Shown here in pieces: positions 40,944-49,190 of a DNA stretch of 64,000 nucleotides. The DNA comes from an uncultured Clostridia bacterium (GTDB lineage Bacteria; Bacillota; Clostridia; Christensenellales; Borkfalkiaceae). Every line of letters begins with the position of its first letter. Position 1 is the first letter of the stretch. Location: contig CANQFA010000006.1 of the NCBI GenBank assembly GCA_947597925.1, forward strand, positions 1 through 64,000, given 5' to 3'. The notes under the pieces are model-generated. The model did not search any database, had not been told where the DNA came from, and was given only the letters and a program-made list of their open reading frames with translations. Position numbers and translations under genes: made by a program.

Positions 40944-41282
40944 TCAGTCTGCCTTGAAGGGCAGAAGAGCGGCGACGCGGGCGCGCTTGATGGCGATGGA
41001 GAGCACTCTCTGGTGCTTCGCGCAGGTACCGGTCATGCGGCGGGGGAGGATCTTGCCGCCCTCGGCCACAAACTTTCTCAGCTTCGCCACGTCCTTATAG
41101 TTGATCTCCGACTTCTCCTGGCAGAAGAGGCAGACTTTTTTGAAATTCTGCTTCTTGAAGCCCTTCTTGGGGCGTTCGGGGCGCTCGGGACGGTCACCCT
41201 TTTCACGGGGAGCTACGGGCGCTTCGGCTGCGGGAGCACTCTCCGCTTCGGCGGGAGCGGTCACAACTTCGTTCTCTTCCAT
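40944..41282 (-). CDS. rpsR: 30S ribosomal protein S18
   Basis: 112 residues, longer than the usual 75-80 because of a 45-residue Ala/Pro/Glu- and then Arg/Pro-rich N-terminal extension. The S18 core ([54 protein letters not shown]) has CxxC and Cys-x2-His, the zinc-binding C+ form. AAGGAGA precedes the ATG. Last gene of the rpsF-ssb-rpsR operon. Its 3' end and flank are partly duplicated at 39260-39565. Confidence 0.96.
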   Translation of the reverse strand: MEENEVVTAPAEAESAPAAEAPVAPREKGDRPERPERPKKGFKKQNFKKVCLFCQEKSEINYKDVAKLRKFVAEGGKILPRRMTGTCAKHQRVLSIAIKRARVAALLPFKAD

Positions 41283-41325
41283 AACGAAAATATCTCCTTT
41301 TTAGAATGGTGGGGGACCCGCTTTC

Positions 41326-41760
41326 TCAGAAGGGAATGTCGCCGTCGTCATCGAATGACTCGAGGGCGGGCTTTTTTCTGGCGGGTGGATTGCTCCGCTC
41401 GGGAGCGGTAGAAGGTGCGTCGTAATAATCTCCGTTTTCCGCATTTCTCGTGGTGAGGAACTCGACATCCTGGCAGATGACATCGACCGCGGTGCGGCGC
41501 TGCCCCTGGTTGTCCTCGTACGTGCGGATCTGCACGCTGCCGGAGACTGCGACTTTAGAGCCCTTTTTCACATACTTTGCCACGGTGTCGGCGAGTCCGC
41601 GCCAAGCCGTGCAGTTAAAGAAGTCGGTCTGGCGCTCGCCGTCCTGCGACGTGTAGGAGCGGTTGACCGCGATGGAGAAGTGGCATACGCTGACTCCGCT
41701 GCCCGTTTCCGTGAGCTCGGGATCGCGCGTGAGATTTCCGATCAAAAACACCTTATTCAT
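41326..41760 (-). CDS. ssb: Single-stranded DNA-binding protein
   Basis: 144 residues: OB-fold (MNKVFLIGNLTRDPEL, NCTAWRGLADTVAKYVKKGSKV, GQRRTAVDVICQDVEFL), then a flexible linker and the acidic tip DDDGDIPF that recruits repair and replication partners. It starts immediately after the rpsF stop (TAA-ATG) in the common rpsF-ssb-rpsR order. Confidence 0.96.
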   Translation of the reverse strand: MNKVFLIGNLTRDPELTETGSGVSVCHFSIAVNRSYTSQDGERQTDFFNCTAWRGLADTVAKYVKKGSKVAVSGSVQIRTYEDNQGQRRTAVDVICQDVEFLTTRNAENGDYYDAPSTAPERSNPPARKKPALESFDDDGDIPF

Positions 41761-42051
41761 TTACTTTTCCTCTACTTTTGTGATGACACAGCGGATGACG
41801 TCTGCCGAAATTCCCGCAACGCGGTTGAGTTCGGCGATGGTCTTTCCGGGTGCTCCGAAGGTCATGAGCGCGAAGAAGGCATCCGTCTTGTAGTCGATGG
41901 GGTAAGCCGTCTTCTTGACGCCCCACTTGTCGGTTGCTTCCACGCTGCCGCCCATGGACGTGACGATGTCGGCGTATTTTTTGAGTTCCGCCTCTCTCGC
42001 CTCCTCTTCCATGTCGCTTCTGAGCAGAATGAGCATCTCGTACTTCTGCAT
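41761..42051 (-). CDS. rpsF: 30S ribosomal protein S6
   Basis: 96 residues, typical length (MQKYEMLILLRSDM, WGVKKTAYPIDYKTDAFF). I start at the ATG ending at 42051 because GGGAGGTG lies just upstream; a GTG nine bases earlier is in frame but sits in that ribosome site. First gene of the operon with ssb and rpsR; S6 and S18 bind each other in the 30S platform. Confidence 0.96.
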   Translation of the reverse strand: MQKYEMLILLRSDMEEEAREAELKKYADIVTSMGGSVEATDKWGVKKTAYPIDYKTDAFFALMTFGAPGKTIAELNRVAGISADVIRCVITKVEEK

Positions 42052-42151
42052 ACTTTTCACCTCCCGGTCTTATTCGGCGCACGGATGGGACCGCGCGCAA
42101 GGCTTGCGACTTTTGTCTTACTATTATAACTTCTTTTCTCCGTCAAGTCAA
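42052..42151 (-). promoter_or_regulatory. rpsF promoter and structured leader
   Basis: On the minus strand, TTGACT (42146-42151) and TATAAT (42123-42128) with 17 bp between. The leader of about 65 bases has a strong 8-bp stem GCGCGCGG/CCGTGCGC with a TCCCAT loop, followed by CCG-containing sequence that runs into the ribosome site. Many bacteria autoregulate this operon through an S6:S18-binding leader; the element here is a candidate for it, not a confirmed match. Confidence 0.6.
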
Positions 42152-42192
42152 GGCCTTTTGCATGGCCGCGGAGATTTTTCCGAAAATTTCTC

Positions 42193-45100
42193 TTAAGGAA
42201 GGAGCGTGGGATTGGTAAGCTCATTGATGAGGGGCACAAGTTCGGAGATGGTGATGTCGTTGAGGTTTTCCACCTTGCGGTAGACCGTCTTGCCGTCGAT
42301 GATGTGCTCAAAGCGGATCCCGTCGCTGCTGTGGCCGGCAACGGAGATCGAAAGGGCAGAGTAGGGGTCATCGGGTAGGATGCCGAAGAAGTAGAGCTTC
42401 CAGAGCGTCGTATCCGTGAGCGTACTATTGATCTCGGAGATATTCGTCGCCATCTCGGTGAGCTTGGGCCCTTCGGAGAAGACGACCTTCCCGGGCATGC
42501 CTTCCACCGTCTTTTCATAACTTTCGTCAAATTCGTCGCGCGTCTCGCCCACTCTGTTGCCGAGGAGGAGGAACCACACGCCCGAGACATAGCGGTCGAG
42601 TTTCTTTTCGCCGTCGAAGTAGGACGTGGTGATCTTTTCGTCGTCGAGGGCATAGGTCTTACTCTCGTCCCCGAGGTCGTAGTAGCGCTCCTCGAGGCGC
42701 ACACGGGTGTAGTAATAGGCCTCGTCGCCGCTCAGGATGAGGTCCACTTCCTGCTCGCCGAGCTTCCATTTGCCTTCCGTTTCCGTGAGCGGGACGCCGT
42801 TCACGCTGTAGCCGCGGACCACCTTTTCCGCCTCGCCTCTGCTGCCATCCGCGAGATCGAAGTAGCCGTTTTCGTCGATGTCTTCCTCGGTGATGCCCTC
42901 GGGAAGGTCCGCATAGTCTATGATATCCTTGCCGCTTGCATCCTTCTTATAGAGGACCTGCTGATATTCGGCCTCCACGTCCACCGCGGTCTTCAGGTTG
43001 TAGTAGTAGCCCTCGTTGTCGCGGGAGACTTCGGAGGAGCTTGTCGCGCAGAGCTTGTAGAGGTCGCCCTCCTTCGCGAAGAAGCCCTTTCCGACCTCCG
43101 TACCGTCATAGTAGGTCTTTACCGTGAGGTTCTCGGGCGTATAGGCCTTGGGGAGGAAGTCGTTGCCATGGTGGCCTTCTTTGTTGTGGTTCTCGAAATA
43201 CTCCTCGTAGAGTTTCTGATAGGTCTTTCCGTCCACGATCTCCATGTAGGAGAAGATCTCGTCGCCGAAGATGGTCGCTATGGTCAGGTTCTGGAGGTCG
43301 GCGGAGAGGGACTGCACGGTGCTGCCCGCGAGGCAGCGGAGGATGGTATTGCCGCTCACGTCGCCGAGGAGCTCCTCGAGGGTGAGCTCATTGATGCCCT
43401 CCTGCAGTCTGCCGATCTGCGTATCCTTGAGAGCCACGAGAATGCCATCTTCCCCTTCCCCGATGGTGATGACGTCGCCGAGGGTGAGGGACTCGATCTT
43501 CGAGGAGTCGGAGAGGTCGGAGATGCGCCAATTTCCGATGGCGCCGAGCAGGCCCGTCGCGCCCTCGGTGTCGATGATCTGGCCGATGCGCAGCCGCTCG
43601 ATGCGCTTCTGGTTGGAGAGGTCGGAGAGCTGCCAATCCCGCATCGCCTGCATGATGCCCGAGGAGCTTTCGTCGATCTCGAGGATGTCGCCGAGTTTCA
43701 GGCTGTTGATGGTGTCCTCATCCTTGAGGTCTGCGACGGTCTTGTCCGCAAGCGCCTGCATGAGCTTGGAGTCGGTTGAGCCCTCCGCGGTGTCGATGCC
43801 GAGGAGCTCGCCGAGCTTGAGGCCGTTGATGGTCTCTTCGTCTTTGAGATCGCCGACCTTATAGCCCCCGAGTGTCTGCATGAGGCTGCTGGAGTCCTCG
43901 TTGACGCCGAGGATCTCGCCGACATTGAGTTTATTGATGGTCTCTTCCTCTTTGAGCTGGCCGACATTGTATTCCGCAAGCGCCTTCATGAGGCCGTTCG
44001 ATTCCTCATTGACGCCGAGGATGTTGCCGACATTGAGACTGTTGATGGTCTCTTCTTCCTTGAGCTCGCCGACGGTGTGACCCGCAAGTTCCTTCATGAG
44101 GCCGCTCGTCTCGGGGTCGTCCTTGTCGACGTCGAGGATGTCGCCGATTTTGAGTTCGTCTATCTTTTCGGGCGTGGAGAGGTCCTTCAGCGTCCAATCT
44201 TTCATCGCCTGCATGAGGCCCGAGCTCTCCGAGTCGATCTCCATCACGTCGCCGATCTTCATGCCCTCGAGCACGTCCGCATCTTCCTTCGTGAGGTCTG
44301 CCACGGTGCGCTTGGGATAGAGGGAGCCGTCCGTCTTGTTGGGATCGGGCAGCATGCGGATGCCCGTGATGGGCCTTACGCCCTCCGCATCGGGTTCGCC
44401 ATAGACATAGACGTATTTGCCGCCGCCGACGTATTGCAGGATCTCGTTGCCGTCCGCGTCCGTCACTTTTTCCGTCGCAAACTCATACTTGCCGCTCGTA
44501 TCCTTCAGGTACTCGCCGTGCTCGTCCTTGGCCATCTCGTTGCCGTATGCGAGGTAGTGCATGAGCTTATCCGACTTGGGCGTGACCTCCATGAGCGTCT
44601 CCACTTCCATCCGCTGGATGAGGTCATTGGAGTTCTCGGTGAGCTCGCCGATCGTAGTGGCGCTGTGGTCTTTGCGCATGACGACTTTGCCGTCCACGAT
44701 GTCGTAGTCCTCGCCCTCCTTGCCGTAGCAGATGGAGAGCATGAGGGCATTATCCTTCTTGTCCTCTTCGGTGACGTCCGTCCCGATGCCGAGCATGGTG
44801 CCGAGTTCGAGGTTGTTGATGAGGTCATTGGAGTTCTCGGTGAGGTCTCTGACCGTTTTGGCCTCGTGACCTTCTGCCATGACCACTCTTCCCTTGCCGC
44901 CTTCCCATTCGATGGTATAGTCGGTGCCCTCGTTGCCGTAGGCGATGGAGTACATGAGGGTATTGCTCTCGTAGTCCTCCTCGGTGAAGCCGCTCGCGAT
45001 GCCGAGCATGGTGCCGAGCTCGAGAGAATTGATGAGGTCATTGGAGTTCTCGGTGAGGTCTCTGACCGTTTTGGCCTCGTGGCCTTCCGCCATGACCACT

Positions 45101-46512
45101 CTGCCCTTGCCGCCTTCCCATTCGATGGTATAGTCGGTGCCCTCATTGCCGTAGGCGATGGAGTACATGAGGGTATTGCTCTCGTAGTCCTCCTCGGTGA
45201 AGCCGCTCGCGATGCCGAGCATGGCGCCGAGTTGCAGCCCGTTGACGATGCTGTTTGCATCCTGCGTGAGCCCTTCGATGGTAGTGGGGTACTGCGCGGC
45301 ATGTGCGGGGAGCATCTTGACGACGTCGTTTTCCACCGTGTAGTCGACGCCCTCGACGCCGTAGCAGAGGGAGTACATGAGCGCGTTATTTTTGAGGTTC
45401 TCCGCCGTCGCCTTGGTGTCGATGCCGAGTATGGTGCCCAGTTCCAGTCCGTAGACAACGGCATTGGAGTTATGGATGAGGTCGCCGATCGCGGTGGGGT
45501 ACACGAAGCCTTCGCTGCCCGCCTTGTCGGTGAGGACGACGATGCGGCCGTCCTCCACGCGGTAGTCGACATCCCGCTTGCCGTAGGAGAGGGCATAGAG
45601 GATAGCGTTGTCCTCGAGCTTCTTGTCGGTGACTTCCGTCGCGATGCCGAGCACGGAGCCGAGGCGGAGGCCCTCGAAGACGCCCATGATGTCGGCGCCG
45701 TTTTCATTCAGGAGGTCGCCTACCTTCAGGGGCGCCCTGCCCGCGGGAAGGGGAACGATCTTCCCCTCGGCGTCATAGGTAAAGTCCACGCCTTCATCGC
45801 CGTAGCAGATGGAGAGGAGCAGAGGGCCCGAGCCCTCCTTGAGCTGCGCCACCTTGCCGATCTCAATGCCCTTGGCGACATCTTCGAGGAGATAGTCGCG
45901 GTACTGCGCAAAGGGGGTCGTCTTGAGCGTGTCATAATTGATGACAATGCCGTAGGGGGAGATGAATTCATCGAGTTTTGCGAGCCCCTTGTCCACAAGA
46001 GGGGTATATTTTGCGAGATCCTCGAGGCCGAAATTTTGGAAGTCCATGCCCGAGAAATCTTCCATCACGGTGGAGAGCAGGCCGAAGACGGACTTGTCGA
46101 GATAGTCGGAATTCAAATAGTCTTCCGCCTTTTCGCCGAGGAGATCTTTCAGCTTGATGCCCGAGCCGACGAACCAGCCCACGCCGAAGAGCCCGCCCAG
46201 CGAGAAGATCATCCCGAGCAGGAAGGCGAGACAGATCGCCAGCACACTGCGGAATCTGCCGCGGGGCATGTAGTGGGCGCGGGGGTAGATCTTCCCCTCG
46301 GCCACGAGGCGCTTTTCGAGACGGATCTTGGAGCGGTCGGAGAGATATTCCTCCTTTTCGCGCTCTACGGGAATGGCGGGCGCGGGGTCGCCCCACTCGT
46401 CCACTGCCTCCTCGATGCGGGGGTCTGCGGGAAGCTTTTTCTTCTTCCTTACGGGGTCGCCCCATTCGTCGACTTCGAACTCTTCGTCCCTTTGATCGCC
46501 GTTCTTTGCCAT
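42193..46512 (-). CDS. Giant membrane-anchored protein of 17 'LxLGxxLGI' modules, family unrecognised
   Basis: 1,439 residues. A cytoplasmic N-terminus of about 85 residues has VDEWGDP twice (14-20, 37-43). One membrane helix follows (about 89-118), and the remaining 1,320 residues should lie outside. From 217 to 1084 a module beginning LxLGxxLGI recurs at 217, 282, 356, 426, 497, 568, 635, 751, 787, 826, 862, 898, 938, 974, 1009, 1043 and 1076. Early modules are about 70 residues (with an inserted YGxEGxDYTI...VVM hairpin-like part); later ones are 33-40. The last 350 residues are non-repetitive. Spacing suggests a solenoid stalk. It has its own promoter (46546-46574). I know no family for it and propose no function. 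Confidence 0.85.
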   Translation of the reverse strand: MAKNGDQRDEEFEVDEWGDPVRKKKKLPADPRIEEAVDEWGDPAPAIPVEREKEEYLSDRSKIRLEKRLVAEGKIYPRAHYMPRGRFRSVLAICLAFLLGMIFSLGGLFGVGWFVGSGIKLKDLLGEKAEDYLNSDYLDKSVFGLLSTVMEDFSGMDFQNFGLEDLAKYTPLVDKGLAKLDEFISPYGIVINYDTLKTTPFAQYRDYLLEDVAKGIEIGKVAQLKEGSGPLLLSICYGDEGVDFTYDAEGKIVPLPAGRAPLKVGDLLNENGADIMGVFEGLRLGSVLGIATEVTDKKLEDNAILYALSYGKRDVDYRVEDGRIVVLTDKAGSEGFVYPTAIGDLIHNSNAVVYGLELGTILGIDTKATAENLKNNALMYSLCYGVEGVDYTVENDVVKMLPAHAAQYPTTIEGLTQDANSIVNGLQLGAMLGIASGFTEEDYESNTLMYSIAYGNEGTDYTIEWEGGKGRVVMAEGHEAKTVRDLTENSNDLINSLELGTMLGIASGFTEEDYESNTLMYSIAYGNEGTDYTIEWEGGKGRVVMAEGHEAKTVRDLTENSNDLINNLELGTMLGIGTDVTEEDKKDNALMLSICYGKEGEDYDIVDGKVVMRKDHSATTIGELTENSNDLIQRMEVETLMEVTPKSDKLMHYLAYGNEMAKDEHGEYLKDTSGKYEFATEKVTDADGNEILQYVGGGKYVYVYGEPDAEGVRPITGIRMLPDPNKTDGSLYPKRTVADLTKEDADVLEGMKIGDVMEIDSESSGLMQAMKDWTLKDLSTPEKIDELKIGDILDVDKDDPETSGLMKELAGHTVGELKEEETINSLNVGNILGVNEESNGLMKALAEYNVGQLKEEETINKLNVGEILGVNEDSSSLMQTLGGYKVGDLKDEETINGLKLGELLGIDTAEGSTDSKLMQALADKTVADLKDEDTINSLKLGDILEIDESSSGIMQAMRDWQLSDLSNQKRIERLRIGQIIDTEGATGLLGAIGNWRISDLSDSSKIESLTLGDVITIGEGEDGILVALKDTQIGRLQEGINELTLEELLGDVSGNTILRCLAGSTVQSLSADLQNLTIATIFGDEIFSYMEIVDGKTYQKLYEEYFENHNKEGHHGNDFLPKAYTPENLTVKTYYDGTEVGKGFFAKEGDLYKLCATSSSEVSRDNEGYYYNLKTAVDVEAEYQQVLYKKDASGKDIIDYADLPEGITEEDIDENGYFDLADGSRGEAEKVVRGYSVNGVPLTETEGKWKLGEQEVDLILSGDEAYYYTRVRLEERYYDLGDESKTYALDDEKITTSYFDGEKKLDRYVSGVWFLLLGNRVGETRDEFDESYEKTVEGMPGKVVFSEGPKLTEMATNISEINSTLTDTTLWKLYFFGILPDDPYSALSISVAGHSSDGIRFEHIIDGKTVYRKVENLNDITISELVPLINELTNPTLLP
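44821..45230 (-). repeat. Near-identical 213-bp tandem units inside the giant gene
   Basis: Two successive 71-codon modules (residues about 427-568) are almost identical in DNA as well as protein; the second unit starts 213 bp after the first. Other modules of the gene are much more diverged, so this duplication is recent or kept alike by gene conversion. Confidence 0.85.
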
Positions 46513-46545
46513 ACTGCTACCTCACGTTTTGTTACTTATGTGTCT

Positions 46546-46574
46546 ATTATAATACATCCGCGCGCAAAATGCAA
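46546..46574 (-). promoter_or_regulatory. Promoter of the giant repeat-protein gene
   Basis: On the minus strand, TTGCAT (46569-46574) and TATAAT (46546-46551) with a 17-bp spacer; leader about 30 bases, with GAGGTAG before the ATG. Confidence 0.8.
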
Positions 46575-46613
46575 GTACTTTTGCGAATAACTTGGAAAGC
46601 CGAAAAATGTCGC

Positions 46614-47975
46614 TCAGAAGGCGCCGCTCTCCACGAGCGCCCTTACGCGGGCGGCGAGGAGGTCGTGGTCGTTTTTTGCGCCGTCCGGGGTGCACTCCGC
46701 GACGAGCAGATCCAGACATGCCCCCGTCCTTTCGGGCGGAACGCCGAGGGAGATGACCTCTCTTGCACCTATCTTGAGCTCCTTTGCCGAGAAGGGAACG
46801 CCCTCCCTTTTCATCTCCTCGAGGATCTTTTTCCACTTCACCACGGCGGGCGCGGGGGAGGGATCCTCCTTGCAGGCGGTGTAGTCGGCCTGCTTGAGGG
46901 CAAAGAGGAGGGGGAGGCGGGCGCCTATCTCCACGAGCTCGCGGCGGACCTTTTGCTCGCGCATCTTGCAGTCGAGGTCGCGCATGTGCATCCCGACGAG
47001 GTACACGGTCTCCTCCGTGAGCGCGCGGGGGGCCTTCAGACGGGTGAGGATGTCGCGGGCAATGCGCATCCCTTCGTCGGCATGGGCGTGGAAATTTCCG
47101 TCGCGAAGGAAGCAAAAGGGCTTGCCCACGTCATGGAGAAGGGCCGCCCAGCGGACGGCAGGGAGGGCGTGACGGACACAGCGGAAGGAGTGCTCGAGGA
47201 CGTCGTAGTCATGGAAATCTTTGCGCTGTTCCATTCCTTTTCCGAGGGCGAGCTCGGGCATGGTATGGTCCAAGACGGTCGTATCCCGCAGAATGCACAG
47301 TCCGCGGTAGCCCGCCTCGGCATCTCCGTGCACGGCGTCGGCATGCAAGATGGCATCGTATTCGTGAAAGATGCGCTCGGGCACGATGTCCTCGATGAGC
47401 GCGGCATTTTCGCGGGCGCCCGCAAGGCAGGCTTCGTCGGGAGAGAACCCCGTCTGTGCGGAGAGGCGGGCGAGGCGCAGGAGGCGGAGGCCGTCTTCGC
47501 CGAAGACGCGGGCGGGCTCCCTCACCGTGCGGAAGATGCGCCTCCCGATGTCTCCGATCCCGCCGAGGGGGTCGGCATATTCGTCCCTTGCGATGTCATA
47601 GTACACGGCATTTGCGCAGAAGTCGCGGCGGCGGGCATCGAGTCCGATGTCCTCGGTGAACTCCGTGCCGCTCGGCGTGTGCAGGCCGCGCACATAGCGG
47701 TCGGAGCGGAAGCGGGCAAATTCGTACCCCCGTCCCTCGTCGTCCGTGAACTTCACGGTGCCCGTATTGCGGTAGACGTTTCGGGCATGGATGCCGCATG
47801 TTTCGCATGCCGAAATGACGTCGTCTTCCCCGAGGGGGGAGGCGAGGTCCCAGTCCGTCTCTTCGGTGAGGGGATAGCCCGCGAGAAAGTCGCGGACGCT
47901 TCCTCCCACCACATAGAGGGGAGCGTGCAGTTTTTCCGCCGCGGCGCGCAGCCGCGCGGGGATGAAGTCTCTCAT
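46614..47975 (-). CDS. cca: CCA-adding tRNA nucleotidyltransferase
   Basis: 453 residues, cytoplasmic. It adds or repairs the CCA end of tRNA. The class II nucleotidyltransferase head is clear: LYVVGGSVRDFLAG, ETDWDLAS (catalytic Asp pair), RRRDFCANAVYYD, RLLRLARLSAQTGF. An HD-type region with WAALLHDVGKPF and EEGMRIA-like HADEGMRIARDIL follows, as in many Firmicutes enzymes. The ATG (complement of 47973-47975) follows GGAAGGC. It has its own promoter, divergent from the SpoIIE gene. Confidence 0.93.
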   Translation of the reverse strand: MRDFIPARLRAAAEKLHAPLYVVGGSVRDFLAGYPLTEETDWDLASPLGEDDVISACETCGIHARNVYRNTGTVKFTDDEGRGYEFARFRSDRYVRGLHTPSGTEFTEDIGLDARRRDFCANAVYYDIARDEYADPLGGIGDIGRRIFRTVREPARVFGEDGLRLLRLARLSAQTGFSPDEACLAGARENAALIEDIVPERIFHEYDAILHADAVHGDAEAGYRGLCILRDTTVLDHTMPELALGKGMEQRKDFHDYDVLEHSFRCVRHALPAVRWAALLHDVGKPFCFLRDGNFHAHADEGMRIARDILTRLKAPRALTEETVYLVGMHMRDLDCKMREQKVRRELVEIGARLPLLFALKQADYTACKEDPSPAPAVVKWKKILEEMKREGVPFSAKELKIGAREVISLGVPPERTGACLDLLVAECTPDGAKNDHDLLAARVRALVESGAF

Positions 47976-48004
47976 AATGCCTTCCGAAAGTTTTTTCCGA
48001 AAAC

Positions 48005-48056
48005 AGTATAGCAGATTCCGAAAAAAATTGCAATTCCCGTGAGAATCATGTATAAT
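48005..48056. promoter_or_regulatory. Divergent promoters sharing one palindromic -35 hexamer
   Basis: TTGCAA at 48028-48033 is its own reverse complement. Rightward it has TATAAT at 48051-48056 (17-bp spacer, SpoIIE gene); leftward it has TATACT on the minus strand at 48005-48010 (17-bp spacer, cca). Both promoters therefore use the same six bases. Confidence 0.8.
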
Positions 48057-48094
48057 AAAAGAACGGAGAAAATTTTCTCCCGCATCGGAGGAAT

Positions 48095-49150
48095 ATGGCA
48101 AATCTCTATAAAGACGTCTTAGACAGCCTGCCCACGGCCACCATCGTGCTGGACAAGGGCTATAAAGTGCTCTTCGTCAACCGCGCCTTCGGAGAATATT
48201 TCCGCACGGGCAAGACGCGCGGGAGCCTCCGCGACGTCACCGCATGCGGCGAGCGCGAGGGAAAGTGCGGCGAGGGGGTGCGCTGTGCCTATTGTGAGCT
48301 GCGCAACCTTTTCGGTGAGGTGATGCGGGAGGGAAAGACTGCCTTCCGCAACATCATCCTGCGCAGCGGGGAGGACGGCCTCGCCCTCCGCATGAAGGTC
48401 ATGCCCCTCGGCGAGCACTTCCTCGGCGTCGTCGACAATGCCTATGAGACGGAGATCGCCCGCGAGATGAACTCCGCGCAGAATATCCAGCAGCGCCTCC
48501 TCCCGCCCGTCTCACCCAAGGGCGGCGTGCCCTATTCCTTTACCTACATTCCCTGCCGTGAGATAGGGGGAGACCTCCCCGATGTCTATGCGGCGGGCGG
48601 CGACACCATGGGCTTTCTCGCCGACGTCTCGGGAAAAGGCGTGGCGGCGGGCATGCTCTCTGCCTTTGTCAAGGCGGGATGGGACCGCAGTGAGACCTCG
48701 CCCGCGCGCGCCATCACGGGGCTCAATGCCAAGTTTCAGGAGCTCAACCTCGATGAGCGGTCCTATATCACGGCGGCGGCGGTGCGCATCGAGAAGACGG
48801 GCCGCCTCGTCTATTGCTTCGCGGGGCACAATGCCCCCATGCTCCTCAAGCGGGGAGAGAATATCGCCGAGATAGAGGGGAGTTCGCCCCCCGTCTCCAC
48901 CTGGGTCCCCGACTTCCGCTACGAGGACCGCGTCATTCCCTATGAAAAGGGGGACCTTCTCGTCCTTCTGACCGACGGCGTCACGGAGAGCCGCAGTCCG
49001 CGCGGCGAGCAGTTCGGCGTGGAGAGGGTGGAGGAGATCCTGCACCGCTCCGAAAATGCCGAGCGCTTCATCGAGCGGCTGAAGGCGGCCCTCAAGCGCT
49101 TCTGCGGGACCTTTTCGGACGACATCACCGCCATTGCCTTTGACTTATAA
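48095..49150 (+). CDS. PAS domain-SpoIIE/PP2C serine phosphatase
   Basis: 351 residues, cytoplasmic. Residues 1-125 form a PAS-like domain holding four cysteines at 51, 58, 64 and 67 (C-x6-C-x5-C-x2-C), which could bind a metal or Fe-S cluster. Residues about 150-350 are an RsbU/SpoIIE-type PP2C phosphatase (REIGGDLPDVY, FLADVSGKGVAAGMLSAF, CFAGHNAPML, LLTDGVTE, FSDDITAIAF). Such enzymes dephosphorylate anti-anti-sigma factors. No anti-sigma or antagonist gene is adjacent, so the partner is elsewhere. GGAGGAAT precedes the ATG. Confidence 0.9.
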   Translation: MANLYKDVLDSLPTATIVLDKGYKVLFVNRAFGEYFRTGKTRGSLRDVTACGEREGKCGEGVRCAYCELRNLFGEVMREGKTAFRNIILRSGEDGLALRMKVMPLGEHFLGVVDNAYETEIAREMNSAQNIQQRLLPPVSPKGGVPYSFTYIPCREIGGDLPDVYAAGGDTMGFLADVSGKGVAAGMLSAFVKAGWDRSETSPARAITGLNAKFQELNLDERSYITAAAVRIEKTGRLVYCFAGHNAPMLLKRGENIAEIEGSSPPVSTWVPDFRYEDRVIPYEKGDLLVLLTDGVTESRSPRGEQFGVERVEEILHRSENAERFIERLKAALKRFCGTFSDDITAIAFDL

Positions 49151-49176
49151 AAAGAGCCGTCTCGCACGGAGACGGC
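49147..49176 (-). terminator. Terminator of the XRE-type gene
   Basis: Stem GCCGTCTC/GAGACGGC (49156-49163 with 49169-49176) followed on the minus strand by TCTTTTTATAA. Confidence 0.8.
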
Positions 49177-49190
49177 ATGTGGAGTTTCTG

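Noticed and set aside
44077-46590. A plus-strand open frame of about 837 codons opposite the giant repeat protein
   Set aside because: The minus strand has the promoter, ribosome site, membrane helix and regular repeats; the plus reading is their mirror.
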